Shown: positions 22,339 through 32,597, numbered from the stretch's first letter. The stretch is DNA of 64,000 nt from Cryphonectria parasitica EP155 (GCF_011745365.1 NW_024468909.1:5890001-5954000); one strand, 5' to 3'. A program made the numbers and translations. The notes: generated by a model not told the origin, from the sequence alone.

Positions 22339-23382
22339 ATGGGCTCCTCACTGATGGAGAACGACGACGAGACATCATGGTTCAACCCTCACTTCATCAT
22401 GCAGCACGGGCCGCTGCACAATGATACGATCCTCATCTACTTTGCCGACTCGCCCTGGTGTGAGCGCACGTCCAACAACAAGACCATTATGAACCAGGCG
22501 CTGTACAACCCCGCGATGGCCGCGGTTGTCACCTCTCGCGCGCAGTTTGAGGCCCGCCTGAGAAGTATGTCCGGGCTGGAGTACATGGTGTCCGAAGCAC
22601 CGGCAGAGACACTTCCGGACACGGGGACTGGTGTATGGGTGATTCGCAAGCAGACAAGGAAGAAGCGAGGCGCCAATCTGGAAGATGAGGTGACGGTTCA
22701 TGCGTCGTACTACGTGGTGGGCGCGAACATCTATCCTGCGCCGTCTCTGATGGACATAATGAGCTCGAAGCTGGTAGGCATCTATCTTCCCCGTCGTTAG
22801 GCGCGCATGGGTAAATAATAGGCTGATCGACATTGTGTGTACTAGGCCACCATCTCACATGCGATTGGGAATGTCTTCGAGGCTGCAAACCGCATACAGA
22901 CGTGGACCCCCGCGCAGGGTCACTCCTTTGCGAATCCGGCACTACCTCGCGCCGGGACAGCCGAGCCGAAAGAGGCGACACCTATGCCAAATGGATCTGG
23001 GGCGAGGGCAGGCCAGTCCGCCGCAGCTTCAAAGGTCTCTACAAAGACGGAGCTCGACGCAAGACTGGCCGAAGACTCTTTCAATATCCACATGGCTTGC
23101 GGAGGCTATTACATGGACGAGATACCCATCACTGGAAAGCCGGGAGACTTCCATTTTGCAAATACAGGACGCAAGGACAAATTAGCTGTTCCTCAGACGC
23201 AGGCTCCAGCCATGACACCGCCAGTGCTCGCGCCCCTGAACACGGCTCAGGCGGCAGAGGCTGCTGCATCCTCGAAGGACATCAAAAAAACCAAGAGCCC
23301 AAAGCCTGGGTCTGCTATAGGATCGAAGAACAGACGGAAGAGCAAAGCCGGTACCGCAATAGGGACGCCCACACCATCTTGA
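22339..23382 (+). CDS. med6: Mediator complex subunit 6
   Basis: Exons 22339-22773 and 22846-23382 give 323 residues. Mediator bridges activators and RNA polymerase II, and Med6 is a conserved head-module subunit. The N-terminal region shows the hallmarks: WFNPHFIMQHGPLHNDTILIYF within SPW and ERTSNN, then GLEYMV, VWVIRKQ and the beta-rich YYVVGANIYPAPSLMDIMSSK. The junction SSKL-ATISHAIGNVFEAA is the usual Med6 core. The C-terminal half is disordered and basic (KKTKSPKPGSAIGSKNRRKSKAG), consistent with a nuclear protein. The ATG at 22339 gives MGSSLMENDD just before the core, matching family length. It is transcribed divergently from the MMtag gene. Confidence 0.94.
22774..22845 (+). other. 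med6 intron
   Basis: GT-AG intron of 72 bp with GTAGGC donor, GGCTGATC branch-like site and TACTAG acceptor, phase 0. It joins SSKL to ATISHAIG. Confidence 0.92.
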
Positions 23383-24610
23383 GGCCGCCTACCCTGAAGG
23401 GCCGGATTGATTTTTTTTCTTTTTATCGGCGTTATGGTACAAAAACTTGGTACGATACCCCTGGCTTATGAAGAACCCAATTGTCTAGCCAAACATGCAT
23501 TGCTATGAATTATATCACTTTCTCCGTCCTCATCTATATGCTACTTGACCATATGCGATTGTCATGACCAGCGCAGGCGACCAATCTAGAATTGTATTGG
23601 AATCGGCTCTGACACGGGCTTCTCCTCCACTGCCCGTCATTTCCCTACGCCGCTTCATGTGCGTTTACCCTAAATCGCCTCCACGGCCGCGGCCCGGTCT
23701 GAAGCAAAAGGGATCTGATGGTGGAACTTTTGTCAAACTGGGGTAGGAGGTAAGCCGGGTGCAAACAACGTTTTGAAGCGTGTCAGCACTCTAACTTTCA
23801 AGAAGCTGACAACACTAGCAACAAGAAAGGCGATACCTCAGCACTCATATCTTCAAGTCAAGACTACAATCAGCCTACGAAAATTTCTGTCCTCGAGGCT
23901 AGAAGAGCATCATCGCATCATGAGCTTCAGTAATGGACGAATTTCTTTCTGTCTTCTACCGCGACGTCTGTCAATTACTCGTCTCATATGGCGAGGCTCT
24001 ACCAAGCCTTACACCGCCTCCGAAAGGGGCTCACGTTCATGAAACATCCAAGGTCCAAATACTGGCCTGTATGTATCAACATGCGAGACGTAGAAGAGGA
24101 CCAACAAGGCTGCAGACCGCGTTCGCCCGACTAGTTGCTGATACAGGACAAGCGTCACATGCAGTCCCAAGTCTTCGTTTCCGACTGGGACATAATAATC
24201 ACGGGCCCCGTATTGGCCCCTTTTGCAAGATGCTTCTCGTGATTCGACCCTCTATGGAACGGTCCGTTGTTTCCGCTCATCACGGTCAGCTTTCGGGCTT
24301 GTCGTGGCCGTGGCGTGGCTGAAGTCGTGTTGGCCATTGGCGATGAGCAAATGACTTCTTCCACAGAACTTATATATCATACTCCTTTCCCTCAATTTTC
24401 CTCATCAAGTCCGGGCTAGTACCCTCTTCCCTTAGGTGTCCGTAGGAGCAGGCTCTCCCCCACCCAGTCCAGCGTCCCTCACGACTGCCAACAACTCGTC
24501 GCCGTGCACCCCGATTCACCCCGTCTCATACTATCTGCCGTCTTCTCCCAACCAACCCTCCCAAAAGAAAACAAAATTTCAACGTGGCTCATGCCCTCCA
24601 GCAATAAACC
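23383..24610. other. Intergenic between med6 and the CxxC gene
   Basis: About 1.2 kb. Several frames of 60-130 codons exist on both strands, but none shows family motifs or a plausible exon structure. It should hold the med6 3' UTR and the promoter of the downstream small gene, including a C-rich leader at about 24440-24560. Confidence 0.55.
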
Positions 24611-25160
24611 ATGCCAGCAGCTATAAAATGCACGCCCTGTGCCGGGCGCGGTGCAACCTTGGAGTCGCGCAGGTGCCCGCGCTGCGCCCATGTCAGGGGC
24701 CTCGGCGCAAGAAGCTGCACGTACTGCCAGGGCACGATGCAGAAGACCACCAGCCGCGTGTGCTGGAAGTGCAACGGGAGGGGCACGATTCCGCGGCCCA
24801 CGATGGCCTGGAGGTGAGAATTCATGGCCCCTTGGCGTCCCCTTTTCGTTCTTTCTTCTTTCTCTCATTGTTGAGGTCTTGAAGACACGCCGGGTTGCTG
24901 ATCAAGTGTCCTACGTGACGGATAGTGGCCTGGGCCGTAATGGTAGGGCTCCCATTGAGCCTGAGCGGAAACATCTGGGTAGTCACCTGCAGGCTAGCTC
25001 GGCCCAGTCCACGCGGGAGCCGCAGCGGTCCTTGAGAGGCCACGGCAAGACACCCTCAACTGATTCCACACAGGAATCGCAGCAACCTGTTCGAGGCCAT
25101 GGCAAGATGCCGTCCATGGACTCTGCCGACTGGCCTTTGGGAGATGGGGCGCCGTTCTAG
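24611..25160 (+). CDS. Probable small four-CxxC zinc-binding protein with C-terminal repeat
   Basis: Proposed exons 24611-24813 and 24983-25160 give 126 residues. Exon 1 encodes four CxxC pairs: C7/C10, C22/C25, C36/C39 and C51/C54. The outer two read CTPCAGRG and CWKCNGRG, resembling the CxxCxGxG repeats of the DnaJ zinc domain, but there is no J domain. The 169-bp intron has GTGAGA donor and GGGTAG acceptor. It removes an in-frame stop and joins TMAW to SHLQASS in frame. Exon 2 carries two related units ending in RGHGKTPSTDS and RGHGKMPSMDS, then WPLGDGAPF. Eight regularly spaced cysteines in a 68-codon frame are unlikely by chance. Unspliced, the protein would be 68 residues. A zinc-ribbon role is inferred; the biological role is unknown. 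Confidence 0.5.
25060..25140 (+). repeat. Imperfect tandem coding repeat (RGHGK-x-PSxDS)
   Basis: Two copies of an approximately 19-residue unit lie back to back in exon 2 of the CxxC gene, starting near 25017 and 25074. Their shared core is RGHGK, one residue, PS, one residue, DS. The DNA copies have diverged mainly at third positions. Confidence 0.55.
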
Positions 25161-25205
25161 TTGAGAAGTGTGGGTTCTGCTCGAGGCTGAGCCTGAGTGG
25201 GTGCC

Positions 25206-25237
25206 ATATATATATACACACGTGTGTGTATATATAG
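25206..25237. repeat. Near-palindromic (TA)n(CA)n(TG)n(TA)n tract
   Basis: A 32-bp tract in which TATATA and CACAC on the left mirror GTGTGTG and TATATA on the right, with the perfect centre ACACACGTGTGT. It could extrude a hairpin. It lies just after the CxxC gene stop. Confidence 0.85.
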
Positions 25238-25669
25238 ACTGTTCTTTATGGCTGGACCGATCACTCGTTTTCTCCAAGGCAGGATCTCGTAATGTTGATG
25301 TACTGACTGCACCGTTGGTCGTCGCTCCTTTGAATCACGAAATTCAACTGAATTCTGGTTTGCAGTGACGATGTACTTCAGACTTGTCGCTTCGGGGAGG
25401 TTATACGGGGTGGTTGTTTGTTTTAGCAAAAGCAAAAAGTTGCACTCGTTGCTACCTTCAAGACTGCTGTAGATTTGCTGCCTATGCTCCATGCTCTGGG
25501 AACCGCAATTCTTTTGTGATTCAACAACGGCGCGACAAGCTGATCAGCATCGACGGAAAAAGAGGAAAAGGAAAAAGACTAAAGCAACCCATATGTCAAA
25601 AAGACACCTGCTGAGTCCGGAGACACCAGTTAGGTCAGAAAACCCCGGGGTTATTCATGAGATTTTGGT

Positions 25670-25755
25670 GACTCGGGTGGGAGTCGAACAGGGCCCTACA
25701 CATCTAACACTTGTAAGATGTGGTGGGACTTCCCACTCCGCCACCCACCCGAGTC
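25670..25755 (-). other. tRNA-like element or tRNA pseudogene
   Basis: On the minus strand this 86-bp segment is bounded by a perfect 12-bp inverted repeat (GACTCGGGTGGG with CCCACCCGAGTC), like an extended acceptor stem. It contains TGGCGGAGTGGG, a match to the Pol III A-box, and TGTTCGACTCC, a near-match to the B-box. A central 7-bp stem (CACATCT/AGATGTG) encloses a 10-base loop. The T-stem does not pair properly, and the anticodon loop is not the normal seven bases. I therefore read it as a degenerate tRNA or tRNA-derived element. The 86-bp size fits class II tRNAs (Leu/Ser). Confidence 0.4.
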
Positions 25756-25993
25756 GAGAGCAATCACAAAATTCGGGCTTATCAAGGCATGCACCACCAG
25801 GTGCTGTCGATTTGGTGCCGCACTAGGGAGGAGCGTAACAGGCCTTGTTTGTAGAGTCTCTGCAGACTCTTTCCTATTGTCCACCACCCGTGATGCCTTC
25901 TGCATTAGTGTTATGGTGAGCCAACAATCCCATAACATCACCACATGCAACCAAGCACTCGGACCGTTGATCTGCGACAGACGACTGAGGTCC

Positions 25994-27244
25994 CTAGGCC
26001 AACGCATCTCTCAACGTCTCTTTGACCGACTCTTCCACGTCTGAAGCAACATTGCGAAGCTCATCCTTGACAAAGTCCTCCAGTTGGCTCTGCGCAACGC
26101 CAACCTCGTCTTCAATGCGAACTGTAATTGTGTCGTTGAACTCGTGTCGCACATCATATAACTGATTCTCGACATCTTGTGCCAGGTCATGGAGGCCAAC
26201 CTCTAGCCTGGTCTCCACGTCCGCCACACGTCCTTCAACGCCCTCGATACGTTCGTCAAAACGTTGGTGTTGTTGGTTCTCCTGCCTCTGCGACCTCGGC
26301 TCACCCAGATGAGTTGCCTGAACAAGTTGTTCCACCCGATCTAATCGAGAATTCAGATCACTTAGTGACTTCTCGATCCGATCAAAGCGACGTCCCATTT
26401 CCATGAAGCCATGTCTACAAATATCCTCGAGGGACATCTTCTCCAGACGTGAACTTCCATCAGCGTCGGAGTCAAGGCGGCGGCGCTTCTTGACGACTGG
26501 TGGGTGCGGTGAACTGGATCCCAGCTCCTCGTATGACGGTGGACTCTCGGTCACCTGGGAATCATCAAAACGGGTCTCCTTGGCATGTCCAGGTGAGATA
26601 GGCTCCGGCAGCTTGGCATCAACGCCGTATTCCAGAATCCTGCCACCTTGGCCACCGTACAACTTCGTGATGTTGGCCACGTCTGCCATGGTTCTCAGGC
26701 AGCCGCTGGTGGACGCCTCCTGACATACTATGGCTAGACGGTCTAGAGATATCGAGTTGGAAGGCAAGGCGACGCGGAAGCTGTTCATCCCTGCCAAAGT
26801 ATGTAATGAGGAGATGATGGGCCGAGCCTCGTTCTTCGGGATCCATACGCCATTCGGCACCACGAGAGACGGAGGTGTGTTGAGGGTGAACTGCAAGGAG
26901 TGTGCACTCGTCCCGAGTCGGGCCGTCGCAGAGTCATCGTCATCGTCCACACGGGCAAGCGTTTGGATGCGTTCGGGGTATATGAACAGGTACACATTCG
27001 ACTTGTTCCGTTTCCCCTTGTAAGCAACGTTGGCTATGACTTTGAAAAAAGCAGTGTGGGAGGCATGGTCGACATGGATGTCAAGGGTGACATGATCGTG
27101 GTTCACAGGATCGTTCGCGAGGAATGCAGTGCGATTATCGTCTTCTGTCCAGGAGATAGCCGCAGGAACCTTGGACACTCTGGTAACATTATTTTGCATT
27201 CCGGGAGACGCTGGACCTGCGTCTCCATCGACGGGAGATGACAT
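25994..27244 (-). CDS. Fungal protein of unknown function with C-terminal coiled coil
   Basis: Single open frame, 416 residues from the ATG at 27244 (MSSPVDGDAGPASPG); an in-frame ATG at 27268 would add eight residues. The N-terminal 200 residues look folded, with alternating strands (VTLDIHVDHASHTAFFKVIANVAYKG in layout, then VYLFIYPERIQTL and SLQFTLNTPPSLVVP). A basic KKRRRLDSD segment near residue 250 could be a nuclear localisation signal. From about residue 270 to the end the protein is a long heptad-rich coiled coil (FDRIEKSLSDLNSRLDRVEQL, then repeated R/D/V/E heptads). I do not recognise a named family. It resembles uncharacterised proteins found in sordariomycetes. No neighbour suggests a role. 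Confidence 0.75.
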   Translation of the reverse strand: MSSPVDGDAGPASPGMQNNVTRVSKVPAAISWTEDDNRTAFLANDPVNHDHVTLDIHVDHASHTAFFKVIANVAYKGKRNKSNVYLFIYPERIQTLARVDDDDDSATARLGTSAHSLQFTLNTPPSLVVPNGVWIPKNEARPIISSLHTLAGMNSFRVALPSNSISLDRLAIVCQEASTSGCLRTMADVANITKLYGGQGGRILEYGVDAKLPEPISPGHAKETRFDDSQVTESPPSYEELGSSSPHPPVVKKRRRLDSDADGSSRLEKMSLEDICRHGFMEMGRRFDRIEKSLSDLNSRLDRVEQLVQATHLGEPRSQRQENQQHQRFDERIEGVEGRVADVETRLEVGLHDLAQDVENQLYDVRHEFNDTITVRIEDEVGVAQSQLEDFVKDELRNVASDVEESVKETLRDALA

Positions 27245-28204
27245 TTGGGAACTGATATATATTAGCACTCCATGTCAAACTAGTTATTACATTCAATAAG
27301 CAGAATAGACGTATCCCCTGCCCGTAGTCTCCTACGGGACAGGATCCCACCCTCCCAGGCTTCGAATAGCGGAGCAGCCTTGACTCCGGACCGATGCGAA
27401 GATGCGGCGCAGATTGTGTGGCAGAAGAGGAACCCATCACGACCCCAAGTCCCCACCGCCACAGCGCAACCAGATCAGGCCAAAGCACAGGTATCGTCGA
27501 CACGGAGAGAAGATCAAACGAGCGGCAGAGCAGGTATCATGCACGCTCGTGCACCTCTTTATCAGTGGCAGCAGAGCTAGTAGTCATGCAGAGCCAAAGA
27601 TGGTGCGCAAGATGAATCTCCTCCGAGGCCCCGGTCCTTCCTCTGTCCGTGGACAAGAGGGTAGGAGTCGGCATTTCCTGGCCTCGGTGACGAATAACGC
27701 GTGCTGTTGCAGATCTGAGTTGGGCGGGCGGTGCGGCAGTCCCTGGAAAGAGGACACCTTTGAACTAACCATGCATGTATGTGCTGAAAGATTTCCGAGT
27801 TGGGGGATTCGATGATTGTTAAGGTGTATTGTGGAGCAAATATACAGGAAGATGGCTGTGAATGCCGTCGTGGCCCAGAGATGGTGGGTAGTTAGGTGCA
27901 GTGTCCAGGTGAAGTGCCTGTCTGTCGAGAGGGAAGGTCCAAGGAGTGAAGTCAGATGCTAGCTGGATGAGTGGAGAAATATCACGTGATTTCGTGACAC
28001 CAGCCCCCGCTCTCTCCTTGTTCAGGGGTACCTTGCCCGGGGGGTTGAGGGGGCGTGCAGGTATCATAAGATAATAGTTATTGTTTCCCAAATAATCATG
28101 AACCAACAAAATATGCCCCGTTCTGTGTGCGTTGAACTCCATGTCAAGGAGAAGATCTTTAGTGCCAGATCTCTTGTAATTTAATTATCATTAAATCGTT
28201 CCAT
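27245..28204. other. Intergenic upstream of the coiled-coil gene
   Basis: About 960 bp between two minus-strand genes, holding the promoter of the coiled-coil gene and the dhr1 3' flank. An in-frame 5' exon for the coiled-coil gene was looked for and not found. No RNA gene was recognised. Confidence 0.6.
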
Positions 28205-31200
28205 CTATTCTACCACCCAACCCGTGCCCGCAACCCGTCTCTGCTTGATCTTCTTGGCTGGCAGCGGCCATCCCATCCCGCCAGTGCCTTCGGCCCGCAA
28301 ATAAGGCACAACCCAGACTTCCCTCACCTTCCCGCCTTCACTTGTCTTGACCTCTTTAATCGGCTTGCCATAGCTGATCAACGGCGTTCCTTTGGCCAGC
28401 GCCGCAATTTGCCCACCCGTAACATCTGTCAGCGCGTGCATCCTTGTCTTGGCCTTCTTCTCCCCCTGTGCCCCGCCGGCCTGGCCTCGCTGGAGGTATG
28501 CGTAGATAATATACTCGGGACACTCGCCAGGGCTGAGGTGCGCCAGCGGGGATGAGGGATGAATATACACGGCACGCTCGCTTGGATCGGCCGTGGAAGG
28601 AACGTCGAGAGGGGTGAGAGGAAGATACGGCACGTCGATCGCGCGCCGTGGCTTATGGTACCCTGTCTCAAGGGGAGTCGGAGCTCTGTCGGCGCGGATG
28701 GCCACCTGGTCGATGAATCCTGCCGCCGCCATCTGTTTTAAGGCGGTGACTTGTTTCTGTGTGGGGCGGTTGAGCTTGTCTTGGTAGCTGAGGCTGGCAA
28801 AGGAGGGGATATGTGTACGGAGTAGCTCCGTGAGTTGTTGGCGGAGCTGTTGGGTTTCCTTGAGGGTTTTATACCGGACGAAATGAGATTCGCACCACGC
28901 CTCGGTGGGCTCGTGAGCGAACTCGCCAACGACCTGTAACAATTTCATCGCGTCGGACTTGTCGTCGAGGGAGCAGAAGTTCTTGTGCACTGCGTTGTAG
29001 GCGCGCCGAATGTTGGCCTGGTGGTCTTCGGCGATGACATCCGCTGTTGTGCGGATGGGACGCGCATCGTCATCATTCTCGTTGTCGTCGTCTCTGCCAG
29101 CCAGCTGTGGTATCGCCTGGGAATCCTGCAGAAAGACTTCACCGGCCGAGAGACCAGAGACCATGGTGATGGCGTATGGAAGACAGTCATGCAGATGGCC
29201 CACAAGGAGGATGCGGGCAAAGCGCGGAGACAGGGGAAAAATTGACATGGTCTTCCCAAAGGCTGTCACTTGTCCGGTCTCCTTGATAGCTGAAAGATAG
29301 GTTAACAGCCTCTCTGCCTTGACAAGGCTTTGTCTGTCTGGTGGCGTTGGGAAAGGAAAGTTGACCACGTGCTGTAGGTTCATAGCCTTGAGCTGCAAGA
29401 CCACTCCCTCGATGGGCATGCGCAGCAGCTCTGGGTCAGAGAACTCCTGAAAGTCCCTCTCGTAGACCGCTGAGGAGTACAGCCGGTAGCAGTGGCCAGG
29501 CCCTGTTCGACCAGCGCGACCAGATCTCTGGCTGGCGCTAGCTTTGCTGATCCAGCCGACCTCAAAACTTTGAACGCCGTTCAGACGATTGTACTTTCTC
29601 TCTTTCGAACGGCCACAGTCAAAGACATATCGGATGCCCGGGATGGTAAGACTTGTCTCGGCGACGTTGGTAGCCAGGACAACGAGGCGGGATCCTTCTG
29701 GTGGCGGCTCAAAGACGCGCATTTGCTCTTTGGTTGGCAGAAGTGAGTAGAGTGGCAGGATGTGTAGCCGGGAAGGTCCGGTCCCTGCCTCCCCCTCTTC
29801 TTCGGGGATGGCGAACTCAGCCTCGTCATCCTCTTCCTCATCACCCGACACCTCTTCATCATAGTCATCCGGCCCATCACCTTCCACATCACCAAAGTCT
29901 ATATCCTCCGCCTCCACAGGCGCTTCACTGGCTGGAATTCTGACCTTGACACTGTTGCCAGAATCCATACCCATAAAAGACTTTTTGAGTTTCTTGCTCA
30001 GCTGCACGATCTCGTTTTGGCCTGTCATGAAGACGAGGATCCCGCCTGGCGGAAGTTTTCTGTGCCCTCGACTGATCTTCTTGAATGCTTCCTCGACATA
30101 ATCGTGGTGCGTCCGTCTGGAGAAGTGGACTGTGACTGGGTACTGCCGCCCCTCCACTTCTAACACAGGCGGTGGTATCTTGAAGAGCCTCGGGTTCTGC
30201 GTCATGTCCTCAATCCGTAGAGTAGCCGACATGATGATAAGTTTTAGGGGCCTGGTGGTCGGATCCTCTTTCGCCAGGTCGCTTCGTAATTTCACCACCC
30301 TACTGAGCATGCCGACCAGGATATCCGTATTGACGCTCCTCTCATGAGCCTCGTCCACGATGATGGCAGAATATTTCTTCAAGGTAATATCTTGCGCGAC
30401 CTCTCGAAGCAGCACGCCATCCGTCATGAACTTGACAGCGGTAGCGGGATTTACAGTTCCCTCAAACCTGATCTGGTAGGCTACCTTACTGCCATTGTCG
30501 CCAAGCTCCTGAGCCACTCGTTTGGACATGCTCACGGCCGCGACCCTTCGAGGCTGAGTGACTCCAATCATTCCGGGTGTCGGTCCAGAAGGAGATCCAT
30601 AACCTGCCTCGAAGAGGAACTGCGGCACCTGCGTCGTCTTGCCAGAACCTGTAGCACCACACACCACCACGATGTCGTTATTGTGTATGGCTTCCATAAT
30701 CCTCTGCTCCTCGGCCACGACAGGAAGCTTCAAGCGAGCTTCTTGTATGTCATCTTGCCGTGTAATGTTCACACTGTGGGCTTTCCTGTCTGTGTCCTTC
30801 GTTGGCTGTAACTCGAGAGGCAGGGGATCCTGCTCGAGGGGGCGTGGGTTGAAATTCGCAGGTTTAGGAATCTCCAGCAGCTGGGACCCAGATCCCACGG
30901 GCTGGTATCCCAGTGCCTCATTCCGTTGCTGATGGGCCCAGGCTTTAAATGCTGAATGACGATGTCGATCTGTCGAAGCCTCATCGTCCGGATTCTCACT
31001 TTCCTGTTCGTCCGACGACGAACCCTCGTCGCTGTCGCTACCATCGTCCAAACCTGATGCATCCTCTTCCGACATGGCTTCCGGACCACTATCACTGGCT
31101 TCATCTTCCGAGTTATTGCTGTCCTTATCCGTTCCAGTATCAGACTCATCGCCACTGAAACCGCCCCACTCGTCCTCGGTACTCATGTCGACATTTACCG

Positions 31201-31900
31201 GCTCCGGTTGGGCCAAGGTGGTTTTGGACTTCACACCTCCTCTCTTCTGTCGCTTTGCAAGCTTTGGTCGCCCGTCATCGCCGAGATCAAGTGGCCGCTT
31301 GAGCCCAGACCCGACGGCTCCCGATGTCGAGGCGTTGTGCGCTGGCCTTTCAGGTTGGGTCTCCTGCTCAGGTCTCTCGTCTGCCTTCGCTGGCGTGGAC
31401 GATGTAGCCTGCTCTGCCACTTCTTCACGTTCTGAATCCTCCTCTGACAGATCTGCCTCTGGTTCTTTTGGTTCTTTCCGTTCCTCAAAGAGGATATTCT
31501 CGTTCTCCTCCGTATCGATGCCGGCCTCTCTCTCCTTCAATGCCCGTAATAGAGCCTCTCTCTTTGTCTCCCGGTTATGACCGAGTGCCCGGCTGCTAGC
31601 AAATAGACTTGTGTCGACCTGATTTTCAGCCAGCTTTGCCAAGAGTTGGCGATTCTCATCTTTCTTGAGCTTGTTTTCGATGTACTTGTCGAGACGTTTT
31701 GCCTTCTTGCCGGTGACCTTGACGCCCTGGTTCTTCAACTCTTCACGCATCCGGGCCTTCTGCTCCTCCTTCTGTCGAATGTGCTCCGGGAGGATCTCCT
31801 GGGCATTGGAAAGGTCCTCTGGTCCATTTTGCTGTCGGCCCTGGTCTCGAGCCAAGTTTCGGTGCTTTTGTTTCCTCTGCCGCGGGACAAACTTGGGCAT
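28205..31900 (-). CDS. ecm16: DEAH-box RNA helicase Dhr1/Ecm16 (DHX37 type)
   Basis: Single exon, 1231 residues from the ATG at 31900 (MPKFVPRQRKQKH); the frame is open 17 codons further. Dhr1/DHX37 works in the nucleolus, displacing U3 snoRNA during small-subunit (18S) maturation. The N-terminal 400 residues are charged and disordered, as in this subfamily, with acidic runs (EDEASDSGPEAMSEED). The helicase core follows: GATGSGKTTQVPQF (Walker A) near residue 415, DEAHERSVNTDIL near 515, SATLRIEDM, and RSGRAGRTGPGHCYRLYS (motif VI). An acidic insertion of about 60 residues lies between the RecA lobes. The C-terminus has the HA2/ratchet and OB-fold regions, including HPSSPLAHLSPGECPEYIIYAYLQR. 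The N-terminal acidic layout favours Dhr1 over other DEAH helicases. Confidence 0.93.
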   Translation of the reverse strand: MPKFVPRQRKQKHRNLARDQGRQQNGPEDLSNAQEILPEHIRQKEEQKARMREELKNQGVKVTGKKAKRLDKYIENKLKKDENRQLLAKLAENQVDTSLFASSRALGHNRETKREALLRALKEREAGIDTEENENILFEERKEPKEPEADLSEEDSEREEVAEQATSSTPAKADERPEQETQPERPAHNASTSGAVGSGLKRPLDLGDDGRPKLAKRQKRGGVKSKTTLAQPEPVNVDMSTEDEWGGFSGDESDTGTDKDSNNSEDEASDSGPEAMSEEDASGLDDGSDSDEGSSSDEQESENPDDEASTDRHRHSAFKAWAHQQRNEALGYQPVGSGSQLLEIPKPANFNPRPLEQDPLPLELQPTKDTDRKAHSVNITRQDDIQEARLKLPVVAEEQRIMEAIHNNDIVVVCGATGSGKTTQVPQFLFEAGYGSPSGPTPGMIGVTQPRRVAAVSMSKRVAQELGDNGSKVAYQIRFEGTVNPATAVKFMTDGVLLREVAQDITLKKYSAIIVDEAHERSVNTDILVGMLSRVVKLRSDLAKEDPTTRPLKLIIMSATLRIEDMTQNPRLFKIPPPVLEVEGRQYPVTVHFSRRTHHDYVEEAFKKISRGHRKLPPGGILVFMTGQNEIVQLSKKLKKSFMGMDSGNSVKVRIPASEAPVEAEDIDFGDVEGDGPDDYDEEVSGDEEEDDEAEFAIPEEEGEAGTGPSRLHILPLYSLLPTKEQMRVFEPPPEGSRLVVLATNVAETSLTIPGIRYVFDCGRSKERKYNRLNGVQSFEVGWISKASASQRSGRAGRTGPGHCYRLYSSAVYERDFQEFSDPELLRMPIEGVVLQLKAMNLQHVVNFPFPTPPDRQSLVKAERLLTYLSAIKETGQVTAFGKTMSIFPLSPRFARILLVGHLHDCLPYAITMVSGLSAGEVFLQDSQAIPQLAGRDDDNENDDDARPIRTTADVIAEDHQANIRRAYNAVHKNFCSLDDKSDAMKLLQVVGEFAHEPTEAWCESHFVRYKTLKETQQLRQQLTELLRTHIPSFASLSYQDKLNRPTQKQVTALKQMAAAGFIDQVAIRADRAPTPLETGYHKPRRAIDVPYLPLTPLDVPSTADPSERAVYIHPSSPLAHLSPGECPEYIIYAYLQRGQAGGAQGEKKAKTRMHALTDVTGGQIAALAKGTPLISYGKPIKEVKTSEGGKVREVWVVPYLRAEGTGGMGWPLPAKKIKQRRVAGTGWVVE

Positions 31901-32597
31901 GATGATAATTGAGGCGTCACGAGCCTGAAGGGAATCTCCACCGGCGGCCAAGTTCCGTTGATTCCACGACGTTTGGTGAGTGTGCCACCTCGAAAGAGTG
32001 GTGTTGGGGTGGATGGGGATGTATGAGTGTGAATGTCAAAATGAGAATGCTTGATTTGATAGGGAGCAGTGAGATGTCAAGAGCGAACTTTTTAGTGGGG
32101 TCAAGATTATCGATAAGACCCCATATGATGTGCTATTGTACGTGCATAAGTTCGGAATAAGAGTCTCGCAAAGCATATTCCAAGAAAACAAATGGTTAAG
32201 AGGGTGGTTTTCGGACAATTTCACCTTTGAAAAAATGAAATACTTTATCGTTGAACATGAAAATTTTATGCAAAGTGAGAGTGCCTTCGAGATGCTGAGA
32301 ATATTGAAAAGCTGCAACTTCTGTGAAAACACACTTCATCGTAGACATAGCGCGTACCGTCAATCACAGCGGCCCAGCAGTGGGGTCCTTGGATGGCAGG
32401 GGTCCGCTGCCCTCTAGCCTAAGCCACATGACAACGGCTGTCTAACTTGGCTTTCGCCAGAACTAGCCAAGACGACTTTCTTTCCCATACAACATCACAC
32501 AAGACTCAAAGTGACGGGCGTAACCAGCTTCTGAAAGCAACTATTTGCACCTTTTCAGCAACTCGAGATTTCTTTCGTTCTTCAATCTTCATTGAAA
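31901..32597. promoter_or_regulatory. Bidirectional promoter between ecm16 and PAC3 genes
   Basis: About 700 bp between divergent ATGs of a ribosome-biogenesis helicase and a proteasome assembly factor. The central part (32100-32300) is AT-rich. No TATA box is obvious. Confidence 0.55.

Larger units (their letters stand above)
25161..25993. other. Intergenic with a palindromic TA/CA tract and a tRNA-like element
   Basis: About 830 bp between the stop of the CxxC gene and the stop of the minus-strand coiled-coil gene. Notable contents are listed separately: a near-palindromic TA/CA/TG tract and an 86-bp tRNA-like stem-loop sequence. No protein gene was recognised. Confidence 0.6.

Noticed and set aside
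23933..24322. 130-codon plus-strand frame between med6 and the CxxC gene
   Set aside because: No motif, no plausible promoter or splice structure; composition is like the surrounding intergenic sequence.
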